NCBI GenBank assembly: GCA_002796245.1
Contig: PCWT01000023.1
Location: 20,695 to 84,694, forward strand
Length of the DNA: 64,000 nt
Direction of reading: 5' to 3'
From: Gammaproteobacteria bacterium CG11_big_fil_rev_8_21_14_0_20_46_22
GTDB taxonomy: Bacteria; Pseudomonadota; Gammaproteobacteria; UBA12402
The notes beneath the pieces are model-generated. The model worked only from the letters and a program-made list of their open reading frames with translations. It was not told the origin of the DNA and did not search any database. A program made the translations under genes and the position numbers. The stretch's first letter is position 1. The number at the start of each line of letters is the position of its first letter. Below, piece by piece: positions 9,289 to 17,614 of this stretch.

Positions 9289-9453
9289 TAGGGTCTTTTT
9301 GCAATTCATTTTTCCAAGCGAAAGCTGAAGGGGTTGAGGCCAAGTTGTTTATTATTTGAGGCGAATAGCTAACCCTATTTAACGAAAATAATGAGCAATT
9401 TGGATCAACTTTACTCAGTTTGCAGCGTGAAAATGAATTGTAAACAGACCCTA
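9289..9453. repeat. MITE-like palindromic repeat, family R1, full copy
   Basis: An element of about 165 bp with imperfect terminal inverted repeats of about 25 bp. The left end reads TAGGGTCTTTTTGCAATTCA, and the right end read on the other strand is TAGGGTCTGTTTACAATTCA. It codes for nothing. The right half recurs, with few differences, at the right edge of the window (63917-64000). The interior (ATTTGAGGCGAATA at 9354-9367, TATTTAACGA at 9376-9385) is shared with the element at 27716-27875. It fills the gap between cvpA and the convergent gene ending at 9454, touching its stop codon. Confidence 0.85.
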
Positions 9454-9777
9454 TTATCGCTGGCTGGGTTTCGTTTGCTGTGAAGCTTGAGCTTGTTGGC
9501 GAACGCGAGTTTGCATGTCACGTTCTTGCTGAATCCTTTGACGGGCTTCCCAAACACGCAGTGGGTCTTGAAAGCTTGTAGACTCCAGTGCAACATCCAC
9601 GGCTTTTTTCATTTCTTGGGTTTTTTCCATTAAGGCGTCGTCATTCTTGGCGAGCTCGTTGGCCATTTCATTGCTCAATTCGCAGGCCTGTACAGCTGCA
9701 GTCGCTAAGGTTTCTTCAGCATTTTGAGCATTGGTGGTTTCAATGACAGTGATGATGCGTCTTGGGATATCACTCAT
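9454..9777 (-). CDS. Hypothetical protein, 107 aa, Gln/Ala-rich
   Basis: A soluble, helical protein with no signal or membrane segment. The C-terminal third is dominated by Gln, Arg and Ala. Its start overlaps the stop of the upstream 246-aa gene (ATGA), so the two form a coupled pair, probably acting together. No family recognised. Confidence 0.7.
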   Translation of the reverse strand: MSDIPRRIITVIETTNAQNAEETLATAAVQACELSNEMANELAKNDDALMEKTQEMKKAVDVALESTSFQDPLRVWEARQRIQQERDMQTRVRQQAQASQQTKPSQR

Positions 9778-10514
9778 GCGCGACCTCGTGAGCTGGTGAG
9801 TTTTTTCAAGGTTTGAAACGTAGCAAGGTAGGGCGAGTCTTTGTTGGGTTCTTCGCTCAGGAAGCTATCGGGTGTTAGGCCGGCTAAAATACGCATGGCT
9901 GACTGTTTTTGTTCATCCGTTAACGCCGTTGATAGAGGGTTTCCACTACTGTTTTTGCACTGTTCAAAGGTTTGTTTCATGTTGGTTTCTAGGGTGTCTA
10001 GGTAGCTTGTGAGTTTTGTTTTTCGTTCTTGAAGATCATTGTCTAGCGCTTGTATCTGATCGTTGACTTTGTCTTTAAGTTGTCTAAGGTTTGTTAATGC
10101 TTGTTCTGGTGGTAAGGCTTTGGCATCCAGCGCTTCTGGATAGCTGTGAGCGGTGGACATCACATCTTGCTGGTCCATCGCGCGCTCCTCGAGGGCGCTC
10201 GCAATGCGCTCCAGCTCACTGCGTTGTAGCAAATAGTTAAGGTGCGCGCGAACCATGCGTCGTAGCAAGTATTGTGAGGCGTTATCTCCCTGTTTCTTAC
10301 GGGTAAATAAGCCTTTTTTTCGCTGAGGTTCAGGCGCAACAGCCTGTTCTAAAAGCTTATCAGCTTCTTTAGCGCTAACGTTTAGGCGCTCGAACGCTTT
10401 TCGAAGATAGGGTTCCATGAGCAAGTGTTGGCGAACATCGGAGCGAATGGTTTGGCTGCCTTTAAGGGCGTTAAGGCGTTTTCGTTTGAACAGGGCTTTG
10501 AGTTTTGATGTCAT
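9774..10514 (-). CDS. Hypothetical coiled-coil protein, 246 aa
   Basis: A basic N-terminus (K-A-L-F-K-R-K-R) precedes a long helical region. A clear coiled coil lies at about residues 130-185 (heptads of Leu with D/E/K/Q). No signal peptide or membrane segment is seen. First gene of a two-gene minus-strand unit with the 107-aa gene, divergent from miaE 80 bases away. I do not recognise the family. Confidence 0.75.
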   Translation of the reverse strand: MTSKLKALFKRKRLNALKGSQTIRSDVRQHLLMEPYLRKAFERLNVSAKEADKLLEQAVAPEPQRKKGLFTRKKQGDNASQYLLRRMVRAHLNYLLQRSELERIASALEERAMDQQDVMSTAHSYPEALDAKALPPEQALTNLRQLKDKVNDQIQALDNDLQERKTKLTSYLDTLETNMKQTFEQCKNSSGNPLSTALTDEQKQSAMRILAGLTPDSFLSEEPNKDSPYLATFQTLKKLTSSRGRA

Positions 10515-10594
10515 GCCATTGACTCGTTGTTTAAAAGGGTTAACATGGCGAGTTGTAATCCAACTCTTACAGAGCTTAGCAAAAAAAACTGCCT

Positions 10595-11197
10595 ATGAAC
10601 AGCCTGCCAACCTTAGACGAATTCTTAGCGTGCCCAACGCCGAAAGCCTGGCTTGAGCGTGCCGAGCAAGAGCCCGAGATTCTACTGATTGACCACGCCA
10701 ATTGTGAGAAAAAGGCGGCAGCCACCGCTAATAATATGCTGCAGCGTTATGTGGGCTACCCAGAGCTTTTGGATAAGATGTCGCCTTTGGCGCGTGAAGA
10801 GCTTTTGCATTTTGAGAAAGTGTTGAGCTTGATGAGAGAGCGTCAAGTCGAATACCTTTCTTTAACGCCTGGGCGCTATGCGCAAGCGCTAAACAAAGCC
10901 ACACGAAAAGCTGAGCCTGAGCGCTTGATTGACCGGCTAATTATTGGCGCTTTTATCGAAGCGCGATCATGCGAGCGTTTTCATGCCTTAATTCCTCATG
11001 TCGATGAAAGCTTAGGCAAATTTTATAAAACCTTGTTCGCGGCAGAAAAGCGCCACTTTCAAAATTATTTAAAATTGGCCTACCGTTACGCCAAAGAAGA
11101 TATTGCTGCGCGGATAGAATTTTTTGCTACACTGGAGGCTGACTTAATTAATTCGCCGGACCCAGAGTTTCGTTTTCACAGCGGCCTGCCGGTTTAA
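10595..11197 (+). CDS. miaE: tRNA-(ms2io6A) hydroxylase
   Basis: A di-iron monooxygenase that hydroxylates the isopentenyl group of ms2i6A37 in tRNA. The ferritin-like ligands are recognisable: D-H-A-N-C-E-K-K-A, E-E-L-L-H-F-E-K-V, E-A-R-S-C-E-R-F and the C-terminal E-K-R-H-F. Length 200 residues is normal. No strong ribosome site is seen. bdhA follows after 13 bases. Confidence 0.93.
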   Translation: MNSLPTLDEFLACPTPKAWLERAEQEPEILLIDHANCEKKAAATANNMLQRYVGYPELLDKMSPLAREELLHFEKVLSLMRERQVEYLSLTPGRYAQALNKATRKAEPERLIDRLIIGAFIEARSCERFHALIPHVDESLGKFYKTLFAAEKRHFQNYLKLAYRYAKEDIAARIEFFATLEADLINSPDPEFRFHSGLPV

Positions 11198-11210
11198 AAG
11201 GAGAGAAATC

Positions 11211-11981
11211 ATGGTCAAAACGTGTTTAGTCACAGGCAGTGCCTCGGGTATTGGTTTGGGTGTTGCAACCTATTTTTATGCGCAGGGCTTAAATGTGGTG
11301 CTCACGGATGTTAATTTGGATGCGGCCAAAGCGGCGCAAGCCAAATTAGACCCTGCAGGCGAAAGAACGCTGGCAGTCAAAATGGATGTCACCAATGAGG
11401 GGGATGTGGCATCGGCCTTTGCTGCGGTGCTTGCGCGTTTTTCATCAGTGGATGTGGTGATCAACAATGCCGGTATTCAAGTCATTTCTCCCATTGATGA
11501 GTTTCCTTTAGCCGATTGGGAAAAAGTGCAAAAAATCAATCTAACGGGTAGTTTTTTAGTGGCGCGTGAAGCCATGCGTTGCATGAAAAAAACCGGCGGT
11601 GGCCGCATCGTGTTTATTGGTTCGATTCACTCGCATGAAGCGTCAAGCAATAAGTCGGCTTATGTGGCTGCGAAACATGGTTTAATGGGCTTGATGCGCT
11701 CGGTCGCGAAAGAGGGTGCTGCGCATCATATCGGGGCCAATATGGTGAACCCAGGCTTTGTGAAAACGCCGTTGGTGGAAAAGCAAATCCCTGAACAGGC
11801 CAAGCAACTCGGCATTTCAGAAGACGAAGTGATTAAAACTGTGATGCTCGGTAAAACCTTAACCGGTGAATTCACCACGGTTGAAGAAGTCGCGCGAGCC
11901 TGCTTTTTCTTCGGCACCTTTCCAAGCTTGGTGTTAACCGGCCAGACATTGCTGCTCACACACGGTTGGCATATGGAATAG
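11211..11981 (+). CDS. bdhA: 3-hydroxybutyrate dehydrogenase (SDR family)
   Basis: Oxidises D-3-hydroxybutyrate to acetoacetate with NAD. It has the SDR nucleotide loop T-G-S-A-S-G-I-G (about 8-15), the N-N-A-G motif (about 85-88) and a catalytic Y-V-A-A-K. The substrate-lid segment with P-L-V-E-K-Q-I-P is typical of 3-hydroxybutyrate dehydrogenases. The ribosome site AAAGGAGAG is strong. The convergent scoAB genes encode the next step, which supports this specific assignment within a broad family. Confidence 0.9.
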   Translation: MVKTCLVTGSASGIGLGVATYFYAQGLNVVLTDVNLDAAKAAQAKLDPAGERTLAVKMDVTNEGDVASAFAAVLARFSSVDVVINNAGIQVISPIDEFPLADWEKVQKINLTGSFLVAREAMRCMKKTGGGRIVFIGSIHSHEASSNKSAYVAAKHGLMGLMRSVAKEGAAHHIGANMVNPGFVKTPLVEKQIPEQAKQLGISEDEVIKTVMLGKTLTGEFTTVEEVARACFFFGTFPSLVLTGQTLLLTHGWHME

Positions 11982-12028
11982 GGCCAGGGTTTTTTGCGGT
12001 GCATAATATCAGTGCTGTAAGTCGCAGA

Positions 12029-12169
12029 TTTATGCGCTCACCTTTATTGGCCTCGCGTTTCTCTTTCGCAGGGACGCTTTTCGCCATCCATGGCCGCTCT
12101 CTTACGGCATCCATGCCTCCAGAAGCCCTGCGAAAGAGAACCCATCGCCCAAACCAGTGAGCACATAAA
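12029..12169. repeat. Large nested palindrome A in the bdhA-scoB gap
   Basis: Outer arms of 13 bp (12029-12041 with 12157-12169, one mismatch) enclose perfect 15-bp arms (CTCTTTCGCAGGG type, 12059-12073 with 12126-12140). The loop holds two similar CATCCATG motifs and GCTCTCTTACG. It could fold as a long hairpin and terminate both convergent transcripts, but its size and organisation suggest a dispersed palindromic element. Confidence 0.75.
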
Positions 12170-12172
12170 CGT

Positions 12173-12262
12173 ATCTTGTGGCATGGTTCTCAGGGCCTGC
12201 GATACATGGACGTAAGGGAGCAGGAAGGCAGGAGCCTGTTCCTGGGAAGCATGCCACAAGAT
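12173..12262. repeat. Palindrome B next to palindrome A
   Basis: Perfect 13-bp arms ATCTTGTGGCATG (12173-12185) and CATGCCACAAGAT (12250-12262). The interior holds CGTAAGGGAGC, which is the complement of the GCTCTCTTACG in palindrome A with one change. The two are therefore related units. Non-coding; together A and B fill the 316-base gap between bdhA and scoB. Confidence 0.7.
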
Positions 12263-12297
12263 GCGATGTGCGAGCGGTTTTCGTGGAATTGGAGCTC

Positions 12298-12960
12298 TCA
12301 GGCGCTCTGCTTAATGACTTTCACCGTATCGGGTATCACGAGCTGGCCTTCAGTGTGAGCCTGTATCGTTTCAATCGATACGTCTTCAGCGCGTTCAAGC
12401 AAATGAAAGGCGCCGTCTTGAATTTTGAAATAACCGTATTCTGTGAACACATCCGTGATGCAGTGCTGTGCGGTGAGTGGCAAAGTGCATTCGCGCAGTA
12501 GTTTAGGTTCGCCGTCTTTGCTGATGTGGGTCATCGCCACTAAAATGCGCTTGGTCCCGGCCACCAAGTCCATCGCGCCACCCATACCTTTGACAAGTTT
12601 GCCGGGAATCATCCAAGATGCGATTGAGCCATGCTGGTCCACTTCAAACGCCCCTAGAATCGTCAGGTCAATATGGCCGCCGCGGATCATGCCAAAGCTA
12701 TCACTCGAAGAGAAATACGCCGCCCCTTTCACCGCGGTGACGGTTTGTTTGCCGGCGTTCACAAGGTCTGCATCCACCTCGCCTTTGTTAGGGTAAGGGC
12801 CCATGCCGAGCAAGCCGTTTTCCGTTTGTAGCATCACGTCCAAATGTTCGGGAATGTGGTTGGCGACCAAGGTCGGAATGCCGATACCTAAGTTAACATA
12901 GTTGCCGTCTTTGATTTCTTGTGCGATGCGTGCGGCAATTTGATCACGTGATAATGGCAT
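12298..12960 (-). CDS. scoB: Succinyl-CoA:3-ketoacid CoA transferase subunit B
   Basis: With subunit A it moves CoA from succinyl-CoA to acetoacetate, giving acetoacetyl-CoA. G-I-G-I-P-T-L-V-A-N, the catalytic Glu in Q-T-E-N-G-L-L-G-M-G-P and the G-G-A-M-D-L-V segment are typical of the beta subunit. 220 residues is normal. The ribosome site GGAGGG lies inside the end of scoA; the genes are one base apart. Confidence 0.95.
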   Translation of the reverse strand: MPLSRDQIAARIAQEIKDGNYVNLGIGIPTLVANHIPEHLDVMLQTENGLLGMGPYPNKGEVDADLVNAGKQTVTAVKGAAYFSSSDSFGMIRGGHIDLTILGAFEVDQHGSIASWMIPGKLVKGMGGAMDLVAGTKRILVAMTHISKDGEPKLLRECTLPLTAQHCITDVFTEYGYFKIQDGAFHLLERAEDVSIETIQAHTEGQLVIPDTVKVIKQSA

Positions 12961-12961
12961 A

Positions 12962-13666
12962 TTATTGGCCCTCCGCCAGGGTTAAACGTTCAATGGGTTT
13001 TTCAAATTGCCCTTGAATGACACGATTGACATAGATGCCGGGCGTATGAATATCGTCGGGGTCTAGCGCACCTGCGGGCACGATTTCCTCGACTTCGGCG
13101 ATGGTGATTTTACCGGCCGTGGCCATTTCAGGGTTAAAGTTACGCGCGGTTTTTCGGTAAACCAGGTTGCCCATGGTGTCCGCTTTCCAGGCTTTGATTA
13201 AAGCGAAGTCAGCGGTGAGCGCCTTTTCCATGAGGTAGAGTTTACCGTCGAATTCACGGGTTTCTTTACCTTCAGCCACCACGGTGCCCACACCAGTCGG
13301 CGTGTAAAATGCAGGGATGCCTGCACCACCTGCACGAATACGCTCGGCCAGTGTGCCTTGTGGAATAAGTACGGCTTCTAGCTCGCCCGATAACACTTGT
13401 TCGGCATAGATTTTGCATTCGCCGACATAGGAGCCAATGACGGTCTTAATTTGTTTGTTCTCCAGCAAGCGGCCAAGGCCAAAACCATCGATGCCAGCGT
13501 TATTGGAAATAATGGTAAGATCGTTAAGTGAAGTTTTGGCCAGCCGGTGTAAAAGATTTTCAGGAATGCCGCACAGGCCGAAGCCGCCGCACATCAGTGT
13601 CATACCGGATTCAATGCCCGAAAGAGCCTCTTCGTAGGTTTGGCAAACTTTATTTAACCCAGCCAT
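12962..13666 (-). CDS. scoA: Succinyl-CoA:3-ketoacid CoA transferase subunit A
   Basis: Alpha subunit, 234 residues, with [25 protein letters not shown] and [17 protein letters not shown] strong ribosome site (AAAGGGGATC) precedes the ATG. scoA-scoB is convergent with bdhA, so ketone-body or polyhydroxybutyrate-derived carbon can be fed into acetyl-CoA by this block. Confidence 0.95.
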   Translation of the reverse strand: MAGLNKVCQTYEEALSGIESGMTLMCGGFGLCGIPENLLHRLAKTSLNDLTIISNNAGIDGFGLGRLLENKQIKTVIGSYVGECKIYAEQVLSGELEAVLIPQGTLAERIRAGGAGIPAFYTPTGVGTVVAEGKETREFDGKLYLMEKALTADFALIKAWKADTMGNLVYRKTARNFNPEMATAGKITIAEVEEIVPAGALDPDDIHTPGIYVNRVIQGQFEKPIERLTLAEGQ

Positions 13667-13722
13667 TGGCGATCCCCTTTATCCCTTAAGTTGGCTAAGG
13701 CTAGAGGATCGCGCTGCCTAGG

Positions 13723-14142
13723 TCAAGATTCAGCCAGGCAGTGATGCGTGTTTTGGTATTGCTGTAGAAAATAGAGGATCTGGACTTTATCCCCCGTGGC
13801 CATGCCGCCTTCTAGTCGGCTGCGTGTGTGACCGGCTTCATTGTAGTCAGCACCAATGATGTGGCTCAAACCTTGAGACTCACCGTTAAAACTTTCAGCG
13901 AAGTTGCTGCACGCGGCCTGAGTGTCTTTATTGGCCAGGCACATCTTATAAGCAAAGTTATCGCTATCATGCTCGATTAGCTGGGCTTGTATGTGTAAAT
14001 CTTGCCCTGGGCTGGGTGTTGAATAGTCATACTTTTCAAGGCTTGATTTGAACGTGTTTACCGCTTGGCAGTAATCAGGGGAGCCAGCCAGCGCCAATGA
14101 ACAAAGCGCTAAAGCCAAAAATAGAGTGGTTAAGCGTCGCAT
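13723..14142 (-). CDS. Hypothetical secreted protein, 139 aa
   Basis: A Sec signal peptide is clear (M-R-R, hydrophobic core to about residue 20, A-L-A-G cleavage region). The mature part holds four cysteines, which could form two disulfides in the periplasm or outside. Ribosome site AAAGGAGA. No family recognised. Confidence 0.75.
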   Translation of the reverse strand: MRRLTTLFLALALCSLALAGSPDYCQAVNTFKSSLEKYDYSTPSPGQDLHIQAQLIEHDSDNFAYKMCLANKDTQAACSNFAESFNGESQGLSHIIGADYNEAGHTRSRLEGGMATGDKVQILYFLQQYQNTHHCLAES

Positions 14143-14507
14143 GGATTTATCTCCTTTTTTATTACGCTTTTTTAGCTATAGCCGATATCGTTCAAATGAC
14201 ACGATGATTCCACTAAAGATATCTACAGTATTAACCATGAACCTTAACAAAAGCTTAACGGCAATGATTTTCCCCTGATCTTCTCCCACAAAAATGCTTA
14301 TTTATTAGTTATAAAATCCACTTTTTCGTCAAGTTTTGCTGTGTTTCTCTTGGCGACTTGAATTTCGAGGGACGCCTTTAAGGCATGTCTTGAAGTTTGA
14401 TTTTTCGTCATCGTGAGACAAAGGCGTGATAATCCGGGGGAATTTAAACCCGGATTTTCAATGCTACGCATTTTAACTCGGTCTACCCAAGACGGTTGCT
14501 ACGTTGG
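14143..14507. other. 365-base intergenic stretch without a gene
   Basis: AT-rich, with stops in all frames and no tRNA-like structure. It carries the upstream region of the 13723-14142 gene and one short inverted repeat at 14431-14456. I see nothing else I can support. Confidence 0.6.
14431..14456. repeat. Short inverted repeat AATCCGGG/CCCGGATT
   Basis: AATCCGGG (14431-14438) and CCCGGATT (14449-14456) flank a TTTAAA-containing spacer. The same arrangement recurs at 60259-60291 with the same GATAATCCGGG start and TTTAAACCCGG end, so this is a dispersed unit. It lies downstream of the secreted-protein gene that ends at 14508. Confidence 0.7.
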
Positions 14508-14891
14508 CTAAAACTGGCAATCTGAAGGCTCGCTGGCTTCACACACTTTCCGTGTATGAGAGCTTTGCTCAAAATGCCAATAGGGGCCGACAGGTTCTTG
14601 GTCTTGTGTGCTAGCTAAAGAGACTTCGCTGTAATAGGGCGGCTCTTTTAAACGGTAATAGCACTGAGACGCATAAGCCACTTTAGGTAGCCATTCAGCT
14701 CGGTGAAAATCATTGACCTCAGCTTGAAAGCGTTTGAATGTGGCCTGACCCACCGGCTCATCGTCGTTGGTATCGAGTGCGACAAAGGGCGTGATATCGC
14801 CTTGTCGGATTTGCAAGGCGCTAGGGCAGGTTAAAGCCAGCGATAAAACAGGCGCGCAACACAATAGCGCGCCGAGTGTGGCGTGTTTCAT
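14508..14891 (-). CDS. Hypothetical secreted protein, 127 aa
   Basis: A signal peptide (about 1-20, ending S-L-A-L-T-C) precedes a Cys-containing mature domain with aromatic and acidic residues. Its last residues are C-E-A-S-E-P-S-D-C-Q-F. A ribosome site with GGAG lies upstream. No family recognised. Same strand as, but not close to, the other secreted gene at 13723. Confidence 0.7.
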   Translation of the reverse strand: MKHATLGALLCCAPVLSLALTCPSALQIRQGDITPFVALDTNDDEPVGQATFKRFQAEVNDFHRAEWLPKVAYASQCYYRLKEPPYYSEVSLASTQDQEPVGPYWHFEQSSHTRKVCEASEPSDCQF

Positions 14892-14982
14892 AGTATCTCC
14901 AGGAAAATAAGATAAGTCTTTTCACCATACGTATTATTCTGAGTAGAGCAAGTGAAACCTTGCGGTTTTTAAGTATAGAATT

Positions 14983-15009
14983 TTGTCAAAAAATGTGAGG
15001 CCTTATATT
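14983..15009 (+). promoter_or_regulatory. Candidate promoter of the metN operon
   Basis: TTGTCA (14983-14988) is followed by TATATT (15004-15009, 15-base spacer) or TATTTT (15006-15011, 17-base spacer). It leaves a leader of about 70 bases before metN. I see no MetJ-box or SAM-riboswitch architecture in that leader. Confidence 0.45.
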
Positions 15010-15083
15010 TTGGCCCGTTATAAACCTTAACAAGCCTTAAAAGTGTCGGTATGATGCTCGCAAATTGAATATGAAGCCGCTTT

Positions 15084-16112
15084 ATGATCACACTCAACAA
15101 TATCAATAAAACTTACACCGTGGCGGGCACCGCATACCCAGCACTTACTGGTATGAGCTTCACGGTCGAGGCTGGCGAAATCTTTGGCATCATTGGCAAA
15201 AGCGGGGCGGGTAAGAGTACCTTGGTGCGCTGCCTCAATGGGCTTGAGAAAATCACTTCCGGCGACGTTCAAATCGATGGTCAGAGTATTGTCGGTTTGA
15301 GTGATAGCGCCTTGCGACAAACGCGTCGCAGTATTGGCATGATATTTCAACATTTCAATTTATTAAGCTCGCGCACAGCCTTTGACAATATCGCTTTGCC
15401 TTTAGAGCTTGTCGGCAAAAATCAACAGGCGATCGCTGCACGTGTGAACGATTTACTGCGTTTGGTTGAGCTGGAAGGCTTGGGCGGCTCTTACCCGCAT
15501 GAGCTAAGCGGTGGCCAGAAACAACGTGTGGCGATTGCCAGAGCGTTGGCGACAGAGCCTAACGTTTTGTTGTGTGATGAAGCAACGTCTGCGCTAGACC
15601 CGGAAACCACGGTTTCAATTTTAAATCTACTCAAAAAAATTAATCAAACCTTGGGTATTACGGTTGTATTGATCACGCATGAAATGGATGTGGTTAAGCA
15701 GGTTTGCCACCGTGTCGCGGTGTTGGATCAAGGTCGTTTGGCTGAGTTGGGCAAAGTGGTGGATGTGTTTATTCGGCCGCAGTCTGATGTGGCTAAACGT
15801 TTAACGCAAGCCAGCTTGCATTTGGAACTGCCTGATTCCATTAAGTCGAAGCTGCATGCGGAAAAGGCGGGGCACCCGATTGTGCGTTTGGCATTTGTGG
15901 GTGCATCTGCCGAAGTGCCGGTCACTACCTTATTGCATGATCGCTTTTCTGTAACCTGTAATATTTTGCAGGCCGACTTGCAAGTGATCGACGGTGACAG
16001 TGTGGGCTTTATGGTGTGTGAACTGCAGGGCACGCAAGAACAATCGGATGCGGCGCTTGCGCACTTACAAGCCCAAGGCATTAACGTAGAGGTGTTGGCT
16101 TATGTCTCATAG
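15084..16112 (+). CDS. metN: Methionine ABC transporter, ATP-binding protein
   Basis: Walker A G-K-S-G-A-G-K-S-T, signature L-S-G-G-Q-K-Q-R and Walker B V-L-L-C-D-E-A-T-S-A-L-D-P are intact. The C-terminal about 85 residues form the NIL regulatory domain that binds methionine in MetN proteins. Length 342 is normal. The end overlaps the start of the fused permease/binding protein by 11 bases. The ribosome site is weak. Confidence 0.94.
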   Translation: MITLNNINKTYTVAGTAYPALTGMSFTVEAGEIFGIIGKSGAGKSTLVRCLNGLEKITSGDVQIDGQSIVGLSDSALRQTRRSIGMIFQHFNLLSSRTAFDNIALPLELVGKNQQAIAARVNDLLRLVELEGLGGSYPHELSGGQKQRVAIARALATEPNVLLCDEATSALDPETTVSILNLLKKINQTLGITVVLITHEMDVVKQVCHRVAVLDQGRLAELGKVVDVFIRPQSDVAKRLTQASLHLELPDSIKSKLHAEKAGHPIVRLAFVGASAEVPVTTLLHDRFSVTCNILQADLQVIDGDSVGFMVCELQGTQEQSDAALAHLQAQGINVEVLAYVS

Positions 16113-17553
16113 TCTAGCCTTAATGCCTTTGTTGGTCGCGACCTGGCAAACGCTTTACATGGTTTTTATTGCCAGTGTCTTGGGTATTGTTGGTGGTTTG
16201 GTGTTGGGTGTTGTTTTGTATAATACACAAACCGGCGGCTTGTGGGCGCACCGCGCTTGGCATCAGGTTCTGGGTTTTATCACGAATGTGGGTCGCTCGG
16301 TGCCGTTTATCATTCTGATGATTGCGATTTTACCGTTCACACGCTTTGTGGTGGGCACGAGCATTGGGATCAATGCCGCCATTGTGCCTTTGGTGATTGC
16401 CGCTATTCCTTATTTTGCTCGGATTGTTGAAAGTGCTTTGGGCGAAGTGCCGTTTGGTATTCGAGAAGCTGCTTTGGCGATGGGTGCGACGCAGTGGCAA
16501 ATTATCACGAAGTTTTTATTGCCTGAAGCGTTGCCTGCTTTGATTCGCGGCTCGACCCTATTGATTGTCGGTTTGATCGGCTATTCAGCCATGGCCGGTG
16601 CTGTCGGCGGCGGTGGTTTGGGCGAGCTTGCCATTAACTACGGTTACGAACGTTTCGATGCCTTGGTGATGCTGGAAACAGTGGTAATCTTGGTGCTCAT
16701 TGTGCAGTGGGTGCAAACCTACGGTGACCGCTTGGCCAAGCGTCCGCGTTTAAAACGGTTGGCAATCGTTGCGATTATCTTTGCTTTGCTGTGCGTGGTC
16801 TCGCAAGCGTGGCCCAAAGGTGAACAGGCGCATACGATTCGTGTGGGTATCATGGGTGGCGCAGAAGAAAACATTATGCAGGTCGCTAAGCGTGTGGCTT
16901 GGGATCGTTACCATGTGCATTTACAGTTGATTACTTTTGATGATTATGTGCTGCCCAATACAGCCCTAAATAATGGTAATTTGGATGCGAATATTTTTCA
17001 GCACGTGCCGTATTTGGATACACAAATCAAAGCGCGTCATTATAAGCTCGTACCGATTGCGAAAACCTTTATTTATCCTCTGGGTTTTTACTCGAAAAAA
17101 TACACGAGTCTTTCCGCTTTGCCAGAAGGGGCCGTGGTTGCGATTCCCAATGACCCGAGCAATGAAGGCCGCGCATTATTGCTGTTGCAACAATCGGGCT
17201 TGATTAAAATGAAACCGGGTGTCGGGCTGCTTGGTACGCCAGCTTCTGTGATTCTTAACCCGTATCATTTACATTTTGTCGCTATGAATGCGGCGCAAAT
17301 TCCCCGTGCTTTAAAGGATGTGGCGATGGGTGCGCTAACCAATGACTTCGTGGGCCCTGCAGGGTATACGGTGAATCAGGCGCTGTTGAAAGAAGGCAGC
17401 CATTCACCTTATGCCAACGTGATCGTGGTGCGTGCACAAGATCAGCATAAGCCGATTTTTAAAGCTTTGATTGCGGCCATGCACTCCAAGCCTGTGCTTG
17501 AAAAAACGCAAGCTTTGTTTCCGGATGGCGCGGCAATAGCGGCCTGGTATTGA
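16102..17553 (+). CDS. metIQ: Methionine ABC transporter permease fused to substrate-binding protein (MetI-MetQ)
   Basis: Residues about 1-215 are a MetI permease with five membrane helices and the E-A-A-L-A-M-G-A coupling motif. A further hydrophobic helix (about 222-238) leads straight into a complete MetQ-type binding domain (about 243-483: I-R-V-G-I-M-G-G, N-L-D-A-N-I-F-Q-H, N-D-P-S-N-E-G-R). No lipobox Cys is visible at the junction, so the extra helix probably tethers the binding domain to the membrane in place of a lipid. One open frame spans both domains with no stop, so the fusion is real in this sequence. Confidence 0.93.
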   Translation: MSHSLALMPLLVATWQTLYMVFIASVLGIVGGLVLGVVLYNTQTGGLWAHRAWHQVLGFITNVGRSVPFIILMIAILPFTRFVVGTSIGINAAIVPLVIAAIPYFARIVESALGEVPFGIREAALAMGATQWQIITKFLLPEALPALIRGSTLLIVGLIGYSAMAGAVGGGGLGELAINYGYERFDALVMLETVVILVLIVQWVQTYGDRLAKRPRLKRLAIVAIIFALLCVVSQAWPKGEQAHTIRVGIMGGAEENIMQVAKRVAWDRYHVHLQLITFDDYVLPNTALNNGNLDANIFQHVPYLDTQIKARHYKLVPIAKTFIYPLGFYSKKYTSLSALPEGAVVAIPNDPSNEGRALLLLQQSGLIKMKPGVGLLGTPASVILNPYHLHFVAMNAAQIPRALKDVAMGALTNDFVGPAGYTVNQALLKEGSHSPYANVIVVRAQDQHKPIFKALIAAMHSKPVLEKTQALFPDGAAIAAWY

Positions 17554-17614
17554 TCGCTTGCGCGCGAAGCTGGGTGTTGTTATTCTGCCTGTTCGATCTT
17601 AGGAGTAGCACGCG

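Noticed and set aside
12044..12358. Small open frames across the bdhA-scoB gap
   Set aside because: They are produced by the palindromes and have no coding features.
14983..15083. SAM riboswitch or MetJ operator upstream of metN
   Set aside because: No tandem AGACGTCT boxes and no recognisable riboswitch stems in the 75-base leader.
15027..15353. 108-codon open frame on the minus strand over the metN start
   Set aside because: It lies inside the clearly coding metN gene; no ribosome site or family signal.
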